DNA from: Clusia tigrina
Lineage: Eukaryota; Arthropoda; Insecta; Diptera; Clusiidae
Direction of reading: 5' to 3'
DNA length: 64,000 bases
Assembly (NCBI GenBank): GCA_920105625.2
Contig: OV050030.1
Span: 316,086,289-316,150,288 of the forward strand
In this document: positions 42,005 to 55,235 of the stretch, piece by piece
Numbering within the stretch: position 1 is the first letter of the stretch
Layout: every line of letters begins with the position of its first letter
The notes under the pieces: generated by a model
Database searches by the model: none
The model's input: the letters and a program-made list of their open reading frames with translations, nothing else
Told to the model about the DNA's origin: nothing
Position numbers and translations under genes: made by a program

Positions 42005-43453
42005 GTACTCAATCGTGAATTGGAACGTGAGCGTGCATACGACAGAATAACTTTGGAACAACAAGTACAAAGAAATGTTCCATTATTGAATGAGCAGCAA
42101 AAGAGTGCGTATGATGAATTGATGAAGGCTGTCAATGATGGAAACGGTGGACTATTTTTTGTTGATGAGCCCGGCGGAACTGGGAAAACGTTCCTGATAT
42201 CATTGATTTTGGCAACAATACGATCTCAAAATGGCATTGCGTTAGCTCTCGCATCTACTGGGATTGCTGCAACTCTACTAGAAGGTGGCAGAACGGCACA
42301 TTCGGCACTGAAGCTTCCGATAAACATGCAAATCAATGAAACACCTGTTTGCAACATTTCAAAGCGATCAGCTATGGCAAAAGTGTTGAAGAATTGTAAA
42401 CTGATAGTATGGGATGAGTGCACAATGGCTCACAAACGGTCTCTAGAAGCACTTGACAGAATAATGAAAGATCTGCGGAATAATAATCGTCGCTTTAGTG
42501 GCGCAATGATACTGTTAGCATGCGATTTTCGACAAACACTTCCTGTTATTCCGAAATCAACCGCGGCGGATGAATTGATCGCATGTCTCAAGTCATCGTA
42601 TTTGTTGCGGTACGTGAAAACCATACGATTGACTATGAATATGCGAGTGTTCCTTCAACAGGATAGCACCGCAGAAGTTTTCTCTAAGGAACTGCTAAGA
42701 ATTGGAAATGGGCAAATTCCGGTTGATACTTCCAGTGGTTTTATATCAATTCCACCTGCCATTTGTCACTTCACTTCAACGAAAGCTGAACTCATCACGA
42801 ATGTTTATCCGAACAGTGGCCAAAATTATCGTAACTACGATTGCTTGAGTGCACGCGCAATTTTAGCTGCCAAAAATACCGATGTTAATGACTGGACGAT
42901 TCAAAGTCAAATTCCGGGAGATTTGCGCTCATACGAATCGATCGATCATGTTGAAAATGAAGACGAAGCCGTGAATTATCCAGTGGAATTTCTAAATTCT
43001 TTGGATTTGCCTGGCATGCCGGCACATCATTTGCGTCTCAAAGTTGGATCTGTCATTATTATGCTTCGCAATCTTCATGCGCCGAAACTGTGTAATGGAA
43101 CCCGACTGATTGTGAGGCTATTGAATAATGTGATAGTTGCAAGAATTTTGAAAGGGACTTACAAGGGGGCAGAATGCTTGATTCCACAAATTCCTTTCAG
43201 TTCCAACGATTTGCCATTTCAGTTCAAACGTATTCAGTTTCCAGTGAAACTTGCATTTGCGATGACAATCAACAGGTCACAAGGACAGTCGCTGGAAGTG
43301 TGTGGCATAAATCTGGAAATGCCATGTTTTTCACACGGCCAGCTATACGTGGCGTGTTCACGAGTTGGAAAACCATCTTCTCTGTACATTTACGCACCGG
43401 AACAGAAAACAAAAATGTTGTTTATCAAGCTGCGTTACATTGAAAAAATTTAG
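42005..43453 (+). pseudogene. Helitron 2 PIF1-type helicase domain
   Basis: This is an unbroken frame of about 480 codons that continues the Rep frame after the TAA at 41993. Motifs in order: LLNEQQKSAYDELM (Q-like start), VDEPGGTGKTFLIS (Walker A), ASTGIAATLL, GGRTAHSALKLP, KLIVWDECTMAHK (Walker B), LACDFRQTLPVI (motif III), TMNMRVF (motif IV), LSARAILAAKN, LNSLDLPGMPAH, FAMTINRSQGQS (motif V) and [10 protein letters not shown] (motif VI). All known helicase motifs are present, so this domain alone looks intact. It would unwind the displaced strand in rolling-circle transposition. The domain ends 102 bp before the element's 3' end. Confidence 0.93.
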
Positions 43454-43529
43454 AAAAATCGCAAATAAATGATTTTCAACACAATATAAATTCAACTTTC
43501 TTTTCTTATCAAAACACATAATTTCACTC

Positions 43530-43985
<456 letters not shown>

Positions 43986-44014
43986 CATGTACAGATACAG
44001 ATACAGATACATAT

Positions 44015-44990
44015 ACAAGACCTCATGCGGAAAACCATGCAGGAGCACAGCGTAGATATTGCGCTACTATCAGAGCAATACGAAATCATCGACGAATATT
44101 CCTGGACGTCTGATGTCTGAAACAAGTCGGCGATATGGACAATGGGTAATTCAACTCCGCACAGTAGAATGAAGGGAGCAGAACGTGGTTTCACCTGGGT
44201 CAAAGCGAGAGGCATCTATCTTTTTAGTTGCTACGCTCCTCCCAGTATGAACGCGGAGAAGTACTAAAGAATGTTGGCAGTACTAGTAGCAGAAGCGCAA
44301 ACATCCACTCCTGATTGATGGTGACTTTAACGCGTGGTTTACTACTTGGGGGAGCACGCGCACCAATAGACGCGGCACAGCGCTGCTGGAGAGCATGGCT
44401 CTGCTTGATCTCGAGCTGCTCAATTTGCCTGCACCTTCGAAAATGGAAGACACAGCTCCATCGAGGACCTAACCTTCTCCCAGAATGACATAGCTCGCAC
44501 AGCAAGGTGGTCTGTAAGCTCCATCTACACGTATAGCGACCATAATACCATCATCATGGACATATGGCAACATACACAACAGAATGCATACCGGGTGCAG
44601 AAAGTTCAGCAAAGAGGCTGGAAAAACAGTTATATGACGCCGAAATCTTTAATATGGCTTGGCAATATGGCACCGCTCAAGAAAGCCATTTAAAGATGAA
44701 AGCAGAAAACATAATGGCGAGCATCACAGCATGCCTCAGTAAAGCTTGCGACACAACCATGCCCAGGTTATCAGGAAGATCTGACAGAAAGCCAGTCTAC
44801 TGATGGAATGAGGAGATCGTGATCGCGAGAAGAAATTGCCACCATGCACGAAGAAAACTTAAGAGATCTCGCGCTGCGCCAGCGACAGACACGCTATTGG
44901 CAGACTACAAGATATGTAAAGCAGTACTCAAAAAGCCATTCAAGATAGCAAAAACCGATGCTTTATGGAGCTTCGCAACAGCGTAGACCT
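44015..44990 (+). pseudogene. R1-clade endonuclease region, element 1
   Basis: The frames read [21 protein letters not shown] (cited in part), a form of the APE endonuclease start seen in R1-clade elements (LLSEQY), then [30 protein letters not shown] (metal-binding motif GDFNAW) and GSTRTNRRGTALLE. The linker to the RT (44564-44803 and on, with NEEIVIARRNCHHARRK) follows. Stops fall at 44118, 44264, 44469 and 44803. In intact elements this domain picks and nicks the target DNA. Confidence 0.82.
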
Positions 44991-45084
44991 TGATCTCTGG
45001 GTAAATGGTTATAAAACAGTTATGAGGAAGCTCAAAGGCCCAAGAGCACCACAGCCCACAAGGCCGACACTCATGCGAGAAACC

Positions 45085-46562
45085 AGAAGGGCTGTCACCT
45101 AAGTATGGCTTTCGAAAAGCGCGATCAACGCTGGACGCTATTCAAACCGTCATGAGTATTGCTCGTCAAGCCACTAGCGGCAGACAATGGAGATTTGGTA
45201 CAAAGAAGTACTGTGCGGTGGTGACTTTGGATATTAAAGACGCATTCCACTCCACAAGCTGGCCCCACATTATGAGCGCACTTAAAAGTTTCGCGGTGCC
45301 GGTATATCTGCAGCGACCTGTTTTATGACAAGGACGATGGCGTGGAAACGTACAGAGTAACTGGCGGCGTCCCCCAGGGTTCGGTGCTGGGCCCAACACT
45401 CTGGAACGCAGTGTATGACGGCATCCTTAAACTTGACCTCCCGGCAGATACAACACTCGTTGGATACGCAGATGACATCGCGATGGTTTCAGTGGCAAAG
45501 CACCTTGACACACTGCAGGCGTTATGGAACGACGCTATCACGAGAGTAAGAAGATGGCTGGGAAACGCAAAGCTGGAGCTGGCAGCACAAAAAACGGAGG
45601 TGGTGCTGCTGAGCACAAGACGCGTGCGCGACGAAATAACAATAACGGTGGGTGATCACATCATCACTTCTCAAACGTATCTAAAATATTTGGGAGTGGT
45701 AATCTATGCCCGGATGACGTTCAGGCAACACTTACAAATAGTCAGCGATAAAGCCGCACGAATAAATGGTGCGTTAACGAGACTAATGCCTAACGTTGGT
45801 GGCCCCCGGGCAAGCAGACAGCATCTCTTATCAAATGTGACAAGTTCGGTGATCCTGTATGCAGCACCAATCTGGGCAAACACGAAGAAATCATACTATA
45901 AAAGCATCCAAGCCACATACAGGCTTGGTGCTCTGAGAGTGGCCAGTGCCTACCGCACCGTCTCAGATTATGCTATTTGTGTCATTGCAAGGAAGGTGCG
46001 GCTTTATGGTGTCGGGCGTAGGTCGTCAAGTGCGGCAAAAAAGGAAGAAAGGCTGCGCACAATTGCGGAATGGCAGCAACGATGGGAGAAATCCGAAAAA
46101 GGTCGCTGGATGTTCAAAGTCATCCCAAGTATTGCGATATGGATGTTCCGAAGACACGGAGAGGTTAACTACCATCTTATGCAGATGCTCACTGGACATG
46201 GGTGCTTCAAACAATATCTGCGCGGGTTCCATTGAGAAGACGACCCTTTTCGCCCAGTATGCCCAGAAGAACTGGAAAGCACGCTGCATGTGTTATTGCA
46301 CTGTCCGCGATTCCTCAATGGACGAATTGATCTAGAAAGAGCATTCGGCGAAACTCTGACGGAGTACAATCTGGTACCAAATATGTGCGAGGATAAAGAC
46401 AAATGGAATACCACATGTGCTGTGGTGGCAAGTATTATGAACATTCTGCAACACACGGCATACATACGTAGAACGGAACGCGCCAATGGATCTCCAGAAG
46501 GAGCTCGCGACGCCCAAATGAGCTTTGGATCGTACTATCACAGAATGACCAATACTGACGAT
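45085..46562 (+). pseudogene. R1-clade reverse transcriptase and C-terminus, element 1
   Basis: The RT starts abruptly at KYGFRKARSTLDAI near 45100, so the fingers region before it is deleted. Then come CAVVTLDIKDAFHSTSW (first Asp), a shift near 45315, VTGGVPQGSVLGPTLWN, LVGYADDIAMV (catalytic pair) and LKYLGVVIYARMTF. The C-terminal part has the ILYAAPIWA segment and, after a shift near 46234, PVCPEELESTLHVLLHC, the R1-clade CCHC motif. The end at 46562 is followed by 3' untranslated sequence. R1-clade elements lack RNase H, and none is seen here. Few lesions are left apart from the deletion. Confidence 0.88.
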
Positions 46563-46725
46563 TGAGTCGTATACTCATAACTGCATCCCGACGCACTAAT
46601 TAACGGTGAAGGTCTGGGAGGAATAACCGTCGGACAAGGGGGGTTTGGTTCGGGTTAAAGTCCCACTCTACGGCTTCGGAAATTGTCTGTAGACGTTTCC
46701 ACTACTCAACAACAAAAAAAATACG

Positions 46726-46975
<250 letters not shown>

Positions 46976-48704
46976 AGGCCAGGCGGGCGACGGGTGGACG
47001 GGCGAGATCGCCGGCCTACGCAAGGAATGCCACGCAGCAAGGCGAAGACACCAGCGTGCAATAGGCAACCCAGACTGCCTGCAACTGCGCCAGTTGTACA
47101 AAAAGGCTAAAAGAGCAGCAGAGGACCCATCGGCCTACCATCCCCTGTGCATGTTGGACACAGCAGGGAAGGTCCTGGAGCGGATTATCTGCGACCGGAT
47201 CGACGAGGCGATAGTGGATGCTGGAAGACTGGCGATGCGCCAATATGGCTTCCGAAAGGCCAGATCCACCGTGGACGCCATTGATGAACTCGTCCAAACG
47301 GCGAAGGAGGCGATTCAGGGCCAGAGATGGAATGGGGGTGCCAAGGGGTATTGCTTCGTGGTCACCCTCGACGTCAAGAACGCTTTTAACTCGGCCAGCT
47401 GGGCGCGCATAGCAGAAGCGCTGGCAGAGTTCAAAGTTCCCGTCTATCTAAGGCGAATCATCACCAGTTATTTTAGCGACAGGATGCTATTATACGAGTC
47501 CGATAGAGGTGTAGAAACGTACAAGATCACCGGAGGAGTTCCCCTTGGGTCTGTACTGGGGCCACTTCTCTGGAACGTTATGTACGATGGCATTCTCCGC
47601 ATTCGGGTGACCGATTACGTTAAAATAATCGGATATGCGGACGACATAGCGCTAGTGTTCTCGACTTAACACTAGGAGGAGGTAATAGCAGAGGCCAATC
47701 ACACAGTTGCCACTATTGGAAGATGGCTGGCGGATGTTGGACTGAAGCTGGCAGAGTACAAAACGGAGGGTATCCTTGTGTCAGGTCGAAAGGTACAGGA
47801 GGTGGTGGAGATAAGGGTTGGTGACTGCACCATTACCACTATCCCACTTCTCAAATACCTAGGCGTCTAGATTGACGCAAGACTGACGTTCATGGAGCAC
47901 TTTTGGCAAATAGGTGAGAAGGCAGCGCGGACCTGCTCCCTGCTCTGCCGGATAATGCCAAATCTCGGAAGCCCACGGCACTGGAAAAGACAGCTCATCT
48001 CAGTGGTCGTCAAATCCATAATCCTGTATGGAGCGCCCATATGGGCTGAGAAGTCGAGTGTAAAGGCCTACGCTCGCACCATAGAGGCGGCGTATAGGAG
48101 ATGTGCGCTCCGCACGATCTCAGCACACCGTACTGTGTCTGCAAACGCCGCGCTGGTGATAGCCGGTATTATCCCGCTGACCCTGCTGGCCAAGGAGCCG
48201 TGGAGCCTATACTACGGCGAAAGTACGCACGAGCTGAGTGCGGAAGATCGCGTAGCAGGCATTAGGCAAAGCACCATACAGGAGTGGCAAGCCCGATGGG
48301 ATACATCCGAAAAGGGCCGTTGGACGAGAAGGCTGATCCCTGATCACCAAGGCTGGATGGATAGGTCGCATGGCGAGGTGAACTATCACGTCACACAGCT
48401 ATTGACCGGGCACGGAGATGGCCGGGCGCACCTACACAGATTCCGGCTGCAGGAATCCCCCTGCTGCGATAATTGTGGAGGCACGGAGCCCGAGGACGTG
48501 GAACATGTCCTTTTTTCATGTCCACGATACAGCGGTGCCACAGCGGTACTGCAAAGAATCTGCGGAGAACCTGTGACACCGGATAACCTCGTGCACTATA
48601 TGCTCGAGTGCCCGGAGAAATGGGACGTGGTGTGTGACACCTCGGCCGCACTTATGCGAGACCTCCGCCACTTGGTGTGGCGGCGAGGTGCAGGGAATCA
48701 ATAG
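46976..48704 (+). pseudogene. R1-clade reverse transcriptase, element 2
   Basis: The frame opens with the linker ([26 protein letters not shown]) and jumps at about 47120 to [17 protein letters not shown], so around 150-200 codons are deleted between. RT motifs: YGFRKARSTVDAID, VVTLDVKNAFNSASW, TGGVPLGSVLGPLLWN (the usual Gln reads Leu), IIGYADDIALVF. In-frame stops lie at 47667, 47673 and 47868; the same frame continues with RWLADVGLKLAEYKTE and LLKYLGV. The C-terminal half (47892-48704) is open: ILYGAPIWAE, the CDNCGGTEPEDVEHVLFSC zinc motif and MRDLRHLVWRR. Since all lesions keep the frame, this copy is younger than element 1. GC content is higher than in its surroundings. Confidence 0.9.
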
Positions 48705-48900
48705 GAGGGGTCCGTTGACCAACCCACTCCCAGACGAAGTATTGCTTAACGGCTATGTACCTTCTGGGAGGCGTCTGAGGAGGTGGTTTTAGTGGGTAAG
48801 AGCCCCACACAACTGGTGCGAGAGAGCCCAGTGTCTGTTTGCAGATTTCCACCACCGAACCAATCAAAAAAAAAAAAACAAAAAAAACAAAAAAAAGCAT
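46976..48900 (+). mobile_element. R1-clade non-LTR retrotransposon 2 (5' truncated, internally deleted)
   Basis: This second R1-clade copy starts in the endonuclease-RT linker and has a full 3' end: a 160-bp untranslated region (CTTCTGGGAGGCGTCTGAGG) and a poly(A) tail interrupted by C (48868-48897). Its 3' region resembles that of element 1 (AGGTCTGGGAGG), so the two are related families. ACAT/TA microsatellites flank both ends. Confidence 0.87.
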
Positions 48901-49216
<316 letters not shown>

Positions 49217-49906
49217 GTCGCGTCGATGAAGCTCTTTCGCCTTGTTCGCATTCGGAGGAGGACATAACCAACGGCCACAACGATGATCACGGTCACGCTT
49301 GAAATGGTCGGTCCCATAATGACTTTATCCTCGATTTCGCCAATAGAGCGAAGATTTTCTTTATTCAGCCGGTTGAGGTATGGGAGGCTCAGAATGTCTT
49401 TATGATCCGTTATGTTGAGAAATGAAGTCGCTGCAGAACCGGGTGTTCTCCTAGGCGTACCCTTATGGTTCATGAATATGGTCTCGTTAATCCGGATCTC
49501 CCCCTCGAAGGTTATCAGGTAGGTGCCATTTATGAATCTTCTTTCACTCTCCGCATTTGTTATGAAAGCGACGTCGTCATTAGTGATTATTATTCCATCA
49601 TCAACCACAACCAAGGGCTCCAAATGACTAGGCCTTGTGCTACAATGGGCCACGCGACCGGAGGGCAGTTGTTGTACGCAGGTGGTGTTCGGTGATTCCT
49701 TACAGAAAGTTGATGTCAATGTTGCTCTACAATTCCTAATCGGTGTTATTCTCCCTTCACAGTCAGCAACCCAGTTGTCGTCATCAAAATGTAGGACTAT
49801 CCCCCTATGCTGGACTTTTATTATTTTCCTACATGCTAACCTAGGCTTAGGATACTTAATCATGAAAAACACGAAATTATCGCTTAACAAAATAAATCGA
49901 AGTTGC
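49217..49906 (-). pseudogene. Errantivirus D env, C-terminal part
   Basis: On the minus strand this frame covers the C-terminal half of an insect errantivirus-type envelope protein: an IKYPKPRLACRK segment, several Cys (WVADCEG, STFCKES, TTCVQQL), a RFINGTYLITFEGE stretch with an N-glycosylation site, and a transmembrane segment near the end (about [14 protein letters not shown]) with a basic tail. In intact elements this is a type I membrane glycoprotein. The tail runs into the TA array, so the stop codon is lost. The N-terminal half lies at 61794-62345 on the same strand, separated by inserted element E. The frame between about 49217 and 49900 is open. Confidence 0.78.
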
Positions 49907-50041
49907 ATATTTCCGAAAGCGAAACGGTGTGTGTTGTGTTTAAGCCGCAATCGGCAAGTGTTTTACAGGTCTGGCAAGTTTTTACAGGTGACAGGCAACT
50001 GCAGGGTGCATTGCCACAGCTAACGCTCGGAGAACGCAACA
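49907..50041 (+). repeat. 5' LTR of element E, 3' end only
   Basis: The 135 bp from ATATTTCCGAAAGCG to CGCAACA match 61667-61793 of the 3' LTR with several differences (for example a changed stretch around 49970-49985). The first ~280 bp of the LTR are missing at the junction with the element D env. Confidence 0.87.
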
Positions 50042-50042
50042 A

Positions 50043-50062
50043 TTGGCGCAGCCGGTAGGATC
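50043..50062 (+). promoter_or_regulatory. Primer-binding site of element E
   Basis: TTGGCGCAGCCGGTAGGATC follows the LTR with a one-base gap. The form TGGCGCAG...GGTAGGA resembles sites in 17.6/297-type elements that are primed by tRNA-Ser; the tRNA is a guess. Confidence 0.7.
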
Positions 50063-50929
50063 CAACGTCGAGTGCCGGGAAAAGAGCACTCCTACGCGGG
50101 AATCCACCAACGGGAAACTACTACTAGCAACGTTAGGATAACCAACTCAAAGGAGTTCAATGGAGGGAGCAAGGATATTGGTAAGTATGCTTATATTAGG
50201 ACATTTTAGTATTTAAGTTAATTTTGTCGACGATTCTTCGGTGGCCGTGTGGGCGCTTTTGCGCCGGTTATGCAGAAGAAGCAGCATCGGGGCTGAATAG
50301 CCGCTGCGGTTAGGTGACACTAAGTTGATTCGCAAAAGTTCTTAATGGTCAGGTTGTGTAGGTTTGTTTCACTGAGATTAGGATCATACTTTTTAATACT
50401 TCTTGTTTAAGCATTCTCGGGGGATGTGGAACGTGTCTGCTAATTCACGGTTTTTGCGTTATTAGATTGCGAACTTGTGTATACCGGTTGGTTTGGTTCG
50501 GAAAGAACGTGCCACGGTATAGGGTTCGTACGGTTATGATAGGGCATTTGTGTTTGTTTGTCGGTAGGGACATTTATATGTTTCAATTTATATTGTTTTG
50601 AAATCAAAATAAAGATTGCTTTAAATAAGAAAAGGTGCCGACAACACGTGTGGTTGCATCAAAGTTCTTTGTAGTTCGGAAACTACGATTTGCGTAGCAA
50701 TGTTGGAGAAAACATTTAAATGTTATTATTACGATGCGCATACGTTAAGGGTTTATTTTTAAATATGGATTCGAATTTCCGGGGGTGAATCAAGACATTT
50801 TTGCCTGTAAATCCGATTTCGGTTTTTGCGAATTGGGAGGATTTTTTTTTTTTTTTTTAACAGATGCATGGAGATTTTTCTTTGAGATTGGGTTGTTCAA
50901 CGGGATATTTATTGGATTAGGCATAGTAC
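50063..50929 (+). other. Untranslated leader of element E with a splice donor at 50181
   Basis: About 870 bp without a gene apart from a short upstream ATG (50160) whose seventh codon ends at a strong 5' splice site, GTAAGT (50181-50186). AT content rises towards 50600-50860, and a T-run occurs near 50831-50847. Confidence 0.65.
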
Positions 50930-53409
50930 ATGGGACTATCGAAGGAAGTAAAGGAGTTGCTGAAATCCCAGGAAGTGGTGGGCAAAGAGGTACAGAGGTT
51001 GATTTCCAACTTCAGGAAGGACCGGAAGGATGTAAAAACGGTGTAGTATGATCACAGACGAATCACCGAGTTGCGAGGTTTGGTGGAAAAGTTCAAAACA
51101 ACCAAGTAAAATTACTGCCGCACAAGGAGGTCAGTAGGGACGACGAATACTTTGCGACGAATTTTCCTAGATATGTGGAAAGTTTAGTGTCAGGGTGGCT
51201 CAAGGTATTCGAGACGGATTTAGCAACAATTGAGGCACCGAGTGGGTCTCCGTTAAAGAGCAAAGAAGACGCACAGGACGAATTAAAAGCAGTAAAAACA
51301 GAGGTGAATCTTTTCACCGAGAGGATATTCGAACATTTCGAAGCCAGCGCGGGTAAGACTGAAGCCCAGACGTTGTGGGAGGAGGCCAGAGTAAGGGGTA
51401 GAATATCGCCTTTGGCAGCAGCCTATTTGGCGCTGACTGCTATCTTGAGCAGGAGGGAAAAAGAATTGGAGGAAGTACGTAAGGAAAAGGAAGATCTGAA
51501 AGCTGATAGAGAATTCCTTCGAAATAAATCTAAGGAACTCTCAAGACGGCTCGAGGAAACAGAGGAGGAAGCTTCTTTGTTAGAGCAAGAGAATTTCAGG
51601 TTTAGGGGAGCGACGGTGGAAGTGAAGCCATCTCAGGTGAGGCCAAGGTCAGTGTCGACGTCGGAAATACAAACGCAGACGGTTCAAGCTTCGATACCGG
51701 AAGTAGGAGGATCAGGATACTTAACGCCCCAGTGTACCCGAGGACATCTCGTTCCGAAAATAGTAGTGAGGGATTGCCATTTAGGAGGGCTACCGATTAG
51801 TTTCATTGAAGACCAGGCACAGCGCGAATCGCAGGTGAATAAGAAAGCAGCGACTCAACCAACGAGCGTAGGGGAAAAGGATAAAGCGCCTCAGTCGGAA
51901 GAGCCTATATACGACACGCCAACTCGGTTGGAAGCACGGCGGCCACTAAGTTTACGCCAGGATCTGGTTAAGTATCTATTGGAAGAGGGGATTAACAGCC
52001 AATTAGCTACACAAGAGGTGAGCGATACAATAATTCCTGTGGTGGTTAACTCGACAGTCAGAATGAGCATTCTGGAGGTGGCCAAAGCTGTGGAGAAGCT
52101 TGTGCTTATGTTTTCTGGCGTTGAGATTTACGATCTCAGGACGGAAATCAGGAGGTTCAAGGAAGGTTGCGAGCTTGCCCAATAAAGTCTTCCGGGAGCG
52201 GAGGTTGAACACTTGATAAGATGTATAAGACAGAGAAAACCAGGGGACGCGTTTGATTTGTTGGCACATAGCCCAGTAGACAACCTGACTGATTTATATG
52301 CTCTCCTGGACAGGACATACTTGAAACAAAAATCGTACGACGTACTCATAAGAGAGATCCAGGAGTCTACTCAGAAGCCTGGAGAGGCATTGAGAGCCTC
52401 GGTCCAGTCACTAGGGAGTGCAGCGAGTGTAGAAGCAAACAGGCAATTCCCTGAATGTGCGTCGGTATACAAATCGCAAATAGAGAGGGCCATGGTGACG
52501 GTGTTCAAGGCCGGTTTAGTAAATAGGGACTTGGCCAATTACACGCTAGGTCTGACACAACGATCAATGGCAGATTTGATAGAGGCAGTTACGTTTGCAG
52601 AGGTGGCCATTCAGCAAAGAGCCACGACGGGGGGCATATGCTGGACGAGTGCACCCGCTGGTTCGATTGTCCCGCGACAAGAATTGGGGGGTAATGAGAA
52701 ACGGGGAATGAACCATAGAGATCGACGACCGGCTGTAGAGGTCGTTTGCTCATTTTGTAATAGGCACGGGCATTTCTGGGATGAGTGCCGGACGAGGAGG
52801 AATACTCCTTTTTGTGAGGATTGCGGTAATTACGGACACCAAAGAGGGATGAGTTGTCCAAGGAATGCATCAGCAAGACAACAGGGTAGACAGTACTACT
52901 CCAGAGAAAGCTTCGGAAATCAGCAGCAAAGTACCACTGATAGTCAGCAGAGACCCGTGTTGCCTCGTGGAAACCCAGGGGACCGCACATGGCAGCGGAA
53001 CACGGGCGGCACTAGTAATAACCATCATACCTATGGTTCGCAGCAAACCAATCATACGATGCAAGGAACGAACGGAAAGGAAGTCGCCAACCGACATGTG
53101 CATGGTGTGGGCGCATTGGCCATATGGCAGAGAACTGTTTCGCGAGGAACAGCAACAGGCAGAACCAGGGAAACCGGTAGGGGGCCAACCTCGGCCTGGA
53201 AACCCCAGAACATTGCGAACAAACGTGGTTTTCACATCAGCGACAGTCGAGAGACCACAAACTCCGAAGATACAGGATACAGCAATCTTAGGGACAATAA
53301 ATTTTGTTTGTCTATTGCTAAGCCTGTTTGGGGTAATTCGTCAGAGAGCAGTGGGGTTAGTCAGGAACTACCTCCCTGGTATATTAATATATATAGGAAC
53401 AAATTTTAA
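50930..53409 (+). pseudogene. Element E gag
   Basis: The gag probably starts MGLSKEVKELLKSQEVV at 50930, meets a TAG at 51044, and shifts near 51107 into SLVSGWLKVFETDL. A long acidic coiled coil follows (REKELEEVRKEKEDLKADRE, 51450-51600). A TAA at 52183 lies in the middle, then the capsid proper (QRKPGDAFDLLAHS, LDRTYLKQKSYDVLIREIQE). The nucleocapsid has CSFCNRHGHFWDEC, CEDCGNYGHQRGMSC and, in another frame at 53097-53138, CAWCGRIGHMAENC: three zinc knuckles, whereas classic Drosophila errantivirus Gags have none. The coiled coil before the capsid is also unusual. The pol frame is open from 52865, so gag and pol overlap by more than 500 bp. Confidence 0.82.
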
Positions 53410-55235
53410 TTGTATTAGTGAAAGATGCAGACAGGTAATTCAGCCGGCCAGGGGCATGAGAGCAGGTTTTAAAAACGGCATGGGGAAGATGAATGCTAGT
53501 ACGGCAAATTTTAAATCGTGTTTAAGTATACTTTTTGCCAGCACCGCTAGGTTTATGAGAGATATGTGTAGAGATCCTCCGCGATATAAACATTTTTTGG
53601 CTAACAATTTCAACAGTCAGTCTACCTACACGGATGATTCTTATGTGATCATTCCGTGCAAGGCAGGAAAAGCAGGTCATCTGGTATTATTGCTGGACAC
53701 AGGTGCGGACACCAGTCTAATAAAGGCTGAATCCATGAGCTCATTTCCCTATGTACAAGCGTGCAGAATAAGCAGTTTAAGTGGGGCATTTGGGGGAAGT
53801 GTTAAAACCCTTTGCCTAGTGAAACTCGATATTCACCGTGCTGAGAATTTGGAATGGGATTTCCACATTATCTAGACCCAGGATGGTATCCTGGCAGATG
53901 GAATATAATAGATACAGTACGTAAACGCTTATCCGTATGCAATGGGAACGGGAAAACTGTGAAAAATTTTAGACTTTTTGCAACGGACAGTTTAAGCAGG
54001 GAGCAGGAAAATCAATCAGAAGGCATAGCGAAGGCTAGGGCAATAACTGTAAAGAAGGTAAGGGTACCTGTGAAAGAGGGTTTAACAATAGAAACCAGGC
54101 AAGAGATACAGCCTGGTGTGCATATCAGCGATACTTTGGCATACGCCATAGATTATACAGTTAAGGCACCAGTGCTGAATACTCAAGAATCGGACGTAGT
54201 GTGGGATCAGAATTGCGAGGTGACATATTCCAATATCTCGGAGTACGACATTAGAGAAGTAAGCGATGCGAGTGATTTTTTAGTGCAGGAAAAGTCTCGG
54301 GAGAATACCGAGAGAGCGGAGAAACTGAAAAACGAATTGGGAACGGGGAGTATTTTGAATGAGGAGGAAATCCTTTCAATAGCAAGAATGTGCGCAGAGT
54401 ATAACGATGTTTTCCTACTCGATGGATACGCGCTGCCGGTCACATCTACAATTGAGCACAATATTCCCATAGCGGATGGGCAGTTGCCCATAAATCAAAG
54501 GCAATATAGAACTCCAGAGGCTCATCGTGACGAAATGAATCGACAGGTGGACAAGTTGTTGGAGGAGGGCATAATAATGCCGAACAATTCTCCATGGAAT
54601 TCACCTTTGTTATTCGTTCCGAAAAAGTCCCAGGACAAGAAATGGAGATTGGTGGTCGATTTCAGGAAATTAAATGACGTCACGCTGAAGCAAGTTTTTC
54701 CGATCCCAAGAATTGACGAAATTCTGGATCAGTTGGGTCATTGTAGGTATTTCTCTACGCTAGATTTGGCTAGCGGATACCATCAAGTCTTGATGGGTGC
54801 GGAAGACAGGGAGAAAACGGCATTCAGCACGTCTTTGGATAATTTTGAGTTCAAACGAATGCCATTCGGACTTACTGGTGCTCCAGCAACTTTTCAGAGG
54901 CTCATGAATAGCATTCTAACTGGTCTGCAAGGTATTGACTGTTTTGTATACCTAGATGATATAGTGGTATATGGAAGGAATCTCTCAGACCACAGTAGCA
55001 AGTTGAGTAAAGTACTGGATCGACTGAGGGAGCATGGTCTCACGCTCAACACGAAGAAGTGTAACTTCCTGCGACGCGAGGTGGTCTATCTAGGAAACAA
55101 GTGTACTCAGAAAGGTGCGCTTCCTGATCCTGCGAAGATAGAATGCGTCAAGAATATTGCTCAGCCAAGAAACAGGAAGGACGTACAAGCTTTTCTTGGT
55201 CTGGCAAATTATTATAGGAAATTCGTGAAGAAAAT
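53410..55235 (+). pseudogene. Element E pol, first part: protease and reverse transcriptase
   Basis: The protease is at about 53636-53875 with LLLDTGADTSLIKAE. A frame change at 53860 leads into a long open frame (to 55323). A linker of about 190 residues precedes RT: IIMPNNSPWNSPLLFVPKK, WRLVVDFRKLNDVT, FSTLDLASGYHQVLM (first Asp), FKRMPFGLTGAPATFQR and CFVYLDDIVVYG (catalytic pair), then AFLGLANYYRKFVKK. At about 55236 some 25 codons are deleted and the frame changes (KFEWTESCQQAFEGLKL follows). RT copies the element RNA into DNA inside particles. RT motifs are intact, so apart from the protease junction this part is well preserved. Confidence 0.9.

Larger units (their letters stand above)
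44010..46725 (+). mobile_element. R1-clade non-LTR retrotransposon 1 (5' truncated, internally deleted)
   Basis: This element holds the ORF2 endonuclease, part of the RT, the C-terminal zinc region and a 3' untranslated part ending in an A-rich tail (46708-46722). ORF1 and the 5' end are missing. It lies between TA/ACAT arrays. Confidence 0.83.

Noticed and set aside
50930..50950. N-myristoylation site at the start of element E gag (MGLSKE)
   Set aside because: Gly is at position 2, but Ser/Thr is missing at position 6, so the motif is weak.
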